Shown here: positions 61,804 through 64,000 of the stretch, piece after piece
Layout: each line of letters opens with the position of its first letter
How positions within the stretch are numbered: position 1 is the stretch's first letter
DNA from: Verrucomicrobiota bacterium
Lineage (GTDB): Bacteria; Verrucomicrobiota; Verrucomicrobiia; Limisphaerales; UBA9464
Direction: 5' to 3'
Length of the DNA: 64,000 nt
NCBI GenBank assembly: GCA_016871805.1
Contig: VHCG01000001.1
Location: 62,001-126,000, forward strand
Notes under the pieces: model-generated
What the model was told of the DNA's origin: nothing
The model's input: the letters and a program-made list of their open reading frames with translations, nothing else
Database searches by the model: none
Made by a program: the position numbers and the translations under genes

Positions 61804-64000
61804 TCAGGGACCCACCACAACGGTCAGGGAGGTCGCCCGATTCAGCGCCGGAGTGTACCGGGCGTTCTCAAGGGACACCCCGGTCACCGTGAAGGTGAGC
61901 TTCGTCGACCGGGTCACACGGGGGGAGGCGATCTCCACGACGCCGTTCGCATCCGTCTTGATGCCCCGGCTCTGGGTCAGCGATCCAAGCCAGGAACCGG
62001 TCACAGCCGCCCCGGCAACGGGGGATCCGTCAGGATGGGTGATGCGGACTGTCGCGTACGCCACCCGGGAGAGACCACTCGCCGCGGTTCGGACCGTGAT
62101 CGATCCGATGCAGATCTCCCGTTGTGCGACCGTGATCGAGGTCGTGACGGAGGATTCGGCTCCCTGGTTGTCGACCACCGTGAGGGTCACCCGATGGACT
62201 CCGGGGCGACTGAACTCCCGGCGTACCATCGGCCCCGTCACCACCCGGCCATCCCCGAAATCCCAACGATGGGCGATCACCGCTCCATCCGGATCCACCG
62301 ACCGGGATCCGTCGAACACCACCGCCAACGGGGCATATCCCGAGGTGACATCGGTGGAGATCACGGCCTGGGGCGCGAGATTCGGAGGGGTGATCCGAAG
62401 ACCGACCGCACTGGAATGGGACAGTCCAGCCTCATCCGTGACCGTCAGGGTCACGCCGTAGGATCCCGGGATCTGGAAGGCGTGGGTCACCGTCACGCCC
62501 TCGGTCCGGGTGCCATCCCCGAAATCCCAGACGTAGGTCGCGAGGGTGTCGTCCTGATCGAACGAAAGACTGCCGTCGAAGACGATCGGGACAAACGCCT
62601 CGGCGACCGAAGGCGTGGGCCCGATCACGGAGACGGGCGGGACCTGTCGGACCGGTTCCGGAACTCTGCCGGAGACCGTGTACCGCCCCAGCGAGCCGTA
62701 GCCATTCCCGCTGACCACCAAGAAATACCGGCCCGCCGGGAGAACGAGATCGAACGAGGCGCCGAGGACGTCGACCGGAGCGGATTCGGCCACCAGGGCC
62801 CCGGTGGAATCGAGGAGCCGGGCCTCCACGTCGAGATTCGCGCCGACCTCCTCGGGGGACACCTGGATGCCCACGGCACCCTGTCCCGACTCGAAGGCAA
62901 ACACATCACGATCATCGGCCTCGCCTACGAGGCCGCCGGCGGTCCAGCGGGTTCCCAGCGGAAGGTGGCTGGCGGCATCCACGGAGTCGCCATGGTCATC
63001 GTCGCGGAGCGTCAATCCTGCCGCCTGGATCCGTGCGATGTCATCCTGGGCGGAAGACGCCCCGGGATACTCCCCACGGCTCCAGTGCGACAGGGAGCGG
63101 ACCGAGGCGTCACCCATGATCGGGGCCCATCCGGTATCCCCCGAACCGATCCCGGCAAAGGGCGTGGACTCACCCACCAAGGCATGGTGGAGAAGCCCCA
63201 GCGAATGGCCCACCTGATGTGAGATCGCCTCTGCAATGGCCTTGGTCTGGTCGAGCCCCAGCACGTCGGCAAACACCAGCGCGGTGTTCCACCGAGGCCC
63301 CGTCGACCCGAACGAACCCAGGTAGGAGACCCCCGAATATCCTGGAAAGGACTGACCCATCGGCGTGATCAGCACCCGGACTCCGCGTCCGGCCAGGACC
63401 GCCTCCCCGGCCGCAGCCGCGGTGGTGACATCGACATCAAACGGGGCGAAATCCTCGGAGACCCGCTTCCAGATCTCCACGATCTGGGCCCGCTCCACGG
63501 CGTTGAGGCCCTGGGGCTGGCCATCCCGATCGAAGGCCGGTGCGGTGAATCTCTGGCCCTGGAACCAGGACTCGTTCCAGACCGTCCCGGAGACGGTGGC
63601 CCCATTGAAATCCAGCTCGATGACCCTCGCGGATCCCGGGCTACTGTGGAGCTCCACGGACTCTCCATCGATGGATGGATCAGCCGTCGACGGACCCGTT
63701 TCCCCACCCAGGGTCAATACCCCGACCGAACCCTTTAGGCCACGGATCGGAGGCGATGGGATGTCCACCATCGGACTGACCCCCGCCCGCACGGGAGGCG
63801 ACGGGATGTCCGTGTTGAAGGTCCGGGCAGCCCCATCGGCCACAGGGCGAATCGGAGGGGATGGAATGTCGGTGCCAGGATTGACGACACCTCCCCGAAT
63901 CGGAGGGGACGGAATGTCGGTGTTCAGGTTCTCGCCTGCCCCATCCGTCACCCGTCGAACCGGGGGCGAAGGGATATCGGCACCAGGGTTGGAGCCGCCG
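61804..64000 (-). CDS. Secreted PKD-domain protein with metzincin-like fold and DIPSPPIR repeats (5' end outside window)
   Basis: The frame stays open to the right edge, so the track start (GTG 63951) is not the real one and the signal peptide is not seen. From the visible N-terminus: five Pro-rich DIPSPP(I/V)R repeats; a metzincin-like domain with AISHQVGHSLGLLHHALVGE, where the catalytic Glu of HExxHxxGxxH is Gln; a PPC-like domain (FAFESGQGAVGIQVSPEEVG); two PKD domains (YVWDFGDGTRTEGVTVTHAF and HRWDFGDGRVVTGPMVRREF); and a beta-rich end (RITHPDGSPVAGAAVTGSWL). PKD and PPC domains hold extracellular enzymes on polysaccharide or protein surfaces. Protease activity is doubtful because of the Gln. 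Confidence 0.85.
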   Translation of the reverse strand, partial: GGSNPGADIPSPPVRRVTDGAGENLNTDIPSPPIRGGVVNPGTDIPSPPIRPVADGAARTFNTDIPSPPVRAGVSPMVDIPSPPIRGLKGSVGVLTLGGETGPSTADPSIDGESVELHSSPGSARVIELDFNGATVSGTVWNESWFQGQRFTAPAFDRDGQPQGLNAVERAQIVEIWKRVSEDFAPFDVDVTTAAAAGEAVLAGRGVRVLITPMGQSFPGYSGVSYLGSFGSTGPRWNTALVFADVLGLDQTKAIAEAISHQVGHSLGLLHHALVGESTPFAGIGSGDTGWAPIMGDASVRSLSHWSRGEYPGASSAQDDIARIQAAGLTLRDDDHGDSVDAASHLPLGTRWTAGGLVGEADDRDVFAFESGQGAVGIQVSPEEVGANLDVEARLLDSTGALVAESAPVDVLGASFDLVLPAGRYFLVVSGNGYGSLGRYTVSGRVPEPVRQVPPVSVIGPTPSVAEAFVPIVFDGSLSFDQDDTLATYVWDFGDGTRTEGVTVTHAFQIPGSYGVTLTVTDEAGLSHSSAVGLRITPPNLAPQAVISTDVTSGYAPLAVVFDGSRSVDPDGAVIAHRWDFGDGRVVTGPMVRREFSRPGVHRVTLTVVDNQGAESSVTTSITVAQREICIGSITVRTAASGLSRVAYATVRITHPDGSPVAGAAVTGSWLGSLTQSRGIKTDANGVVEIASPRVTRSTKLTFTVTGVSLENARYTPALNRATSLTVVVGP
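63738..64000 (-). repeat. Tandem DIPSPP(I/V)R-encoding repeats
   Basis: Five units of 14-21 residues each contain DIPSPPVR or DIPSPPIR, preceded by N-T, G-T, G-A or M-V. They are similar at DNA level too (plus strand: cgaatcggaggggacggaat, cgaatcggaggggatggaat, cgggaggcgacgggatgt). The array probably continues beyond the window edge. It lies at the visible N-terminal end of the metzincin-like protein. Confidence 0.85.

Overview
The window is about 64 kb of GC-rich bacterial chromosome (about two thirds G+C by eye), densely packed with genes on both strands. I found no rRNA, tRNA, CRISPR array, phage or insertion sequence. The gene content points to Verrucomicrobiota, probably the Pedosphaera/Limisphaera side. 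The reasons are a pseudopilin-like protein with the [25 protein letters not shown]-terminus, a tandem-domain esterase, GYF_2 and DUF2752 proteins, Calx-beta and PKD secreted proteins, many GTG/TTG starts, weak Shine-Dalgarno sites, and murA, holA and rpsU of ordinary bacterial type. This is inference from family content, not from a marker-gene tree.

Layout. 1-10 kb: a cut-off CvpA-like membrane gene, a UvrA-family ATPase, an O-antigen-ligase-like membrane protein with TPRs, a DUF1508-like small protein, a WYL regulator behind folE2, a bifunctional-nuclease-domain protein coupled to holA, and a gamma-carbonic-anhydrase-like protein. 10-16 kb: prmC, murA, a zinc-ribbon protein overlapping a cysteine-rich DR2241-like protein, a TlpA-type thioredoxin, an HU/IHF protein and a MoaD/ThiS protein. 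16-25 kb: a membrane-anchored GNAT, a PhoR/PhoB pair preceded by a three-unit PHO-box-like array, a secreted double alpha/beta hydrolase, zwf, an AsmA-like protein and a GDSL esterase. 25-30 kb: three overlapping CNNM/CBS (HlyC/CorC-type) genes and a frameshifted unknown gene. 30-40 kb: a POT transporter, GYF_2 and DUF2752 proteins, a zinc-ribbon coiled-coil protein, a DegP-like protease, a YbjN protein, trpC, prfB, apaG, infA and a Calx-beta protein. 40-50 kb: a secreted EEP nuclease, a prepilin-like protein, a C39-like peptidase, folA, an AlkC-type gene broken by one in-frame UGA, gap, mutM, a Gly/Arg-rich 570-residue protein and a CusF-SCO1 protein. 50-64 kb: an LPG-synthase-like flippase, a sugar-phosphate isomerase-like protein, rpsU, an octahaem cytochrome c, ribH, a TolC-like protein, a three-gene unit (sensor kinase, LuxR-type regulator, CbiX-like chelatase), and a secreted PKD protein with DIPSPPIR repeats that runs off the right edge.

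How it fits together. Most of the window is housekeeping (translation, replication, repair, folate, riboflavin, tryptophan, cell wall, central carbon) mixed with envelope, secreted and redox proteins. The points most worth a second look are: the chelatase domain and a cysteine-rich DR2241-like domain encoded 43 kb apart, with the chelatase coupled to a two-component system; the AlkC gene whose only lesion is TGA at an expected Trp codon; the metzincin-like protein with Gln in place of the catalytic Glu; the frameshifted gene at 29.3-30.2 kb; the triple CNNM cassette; and the PHO-box-like array before phoB. No obvious defence island or wholly new multi-gene system stands out.
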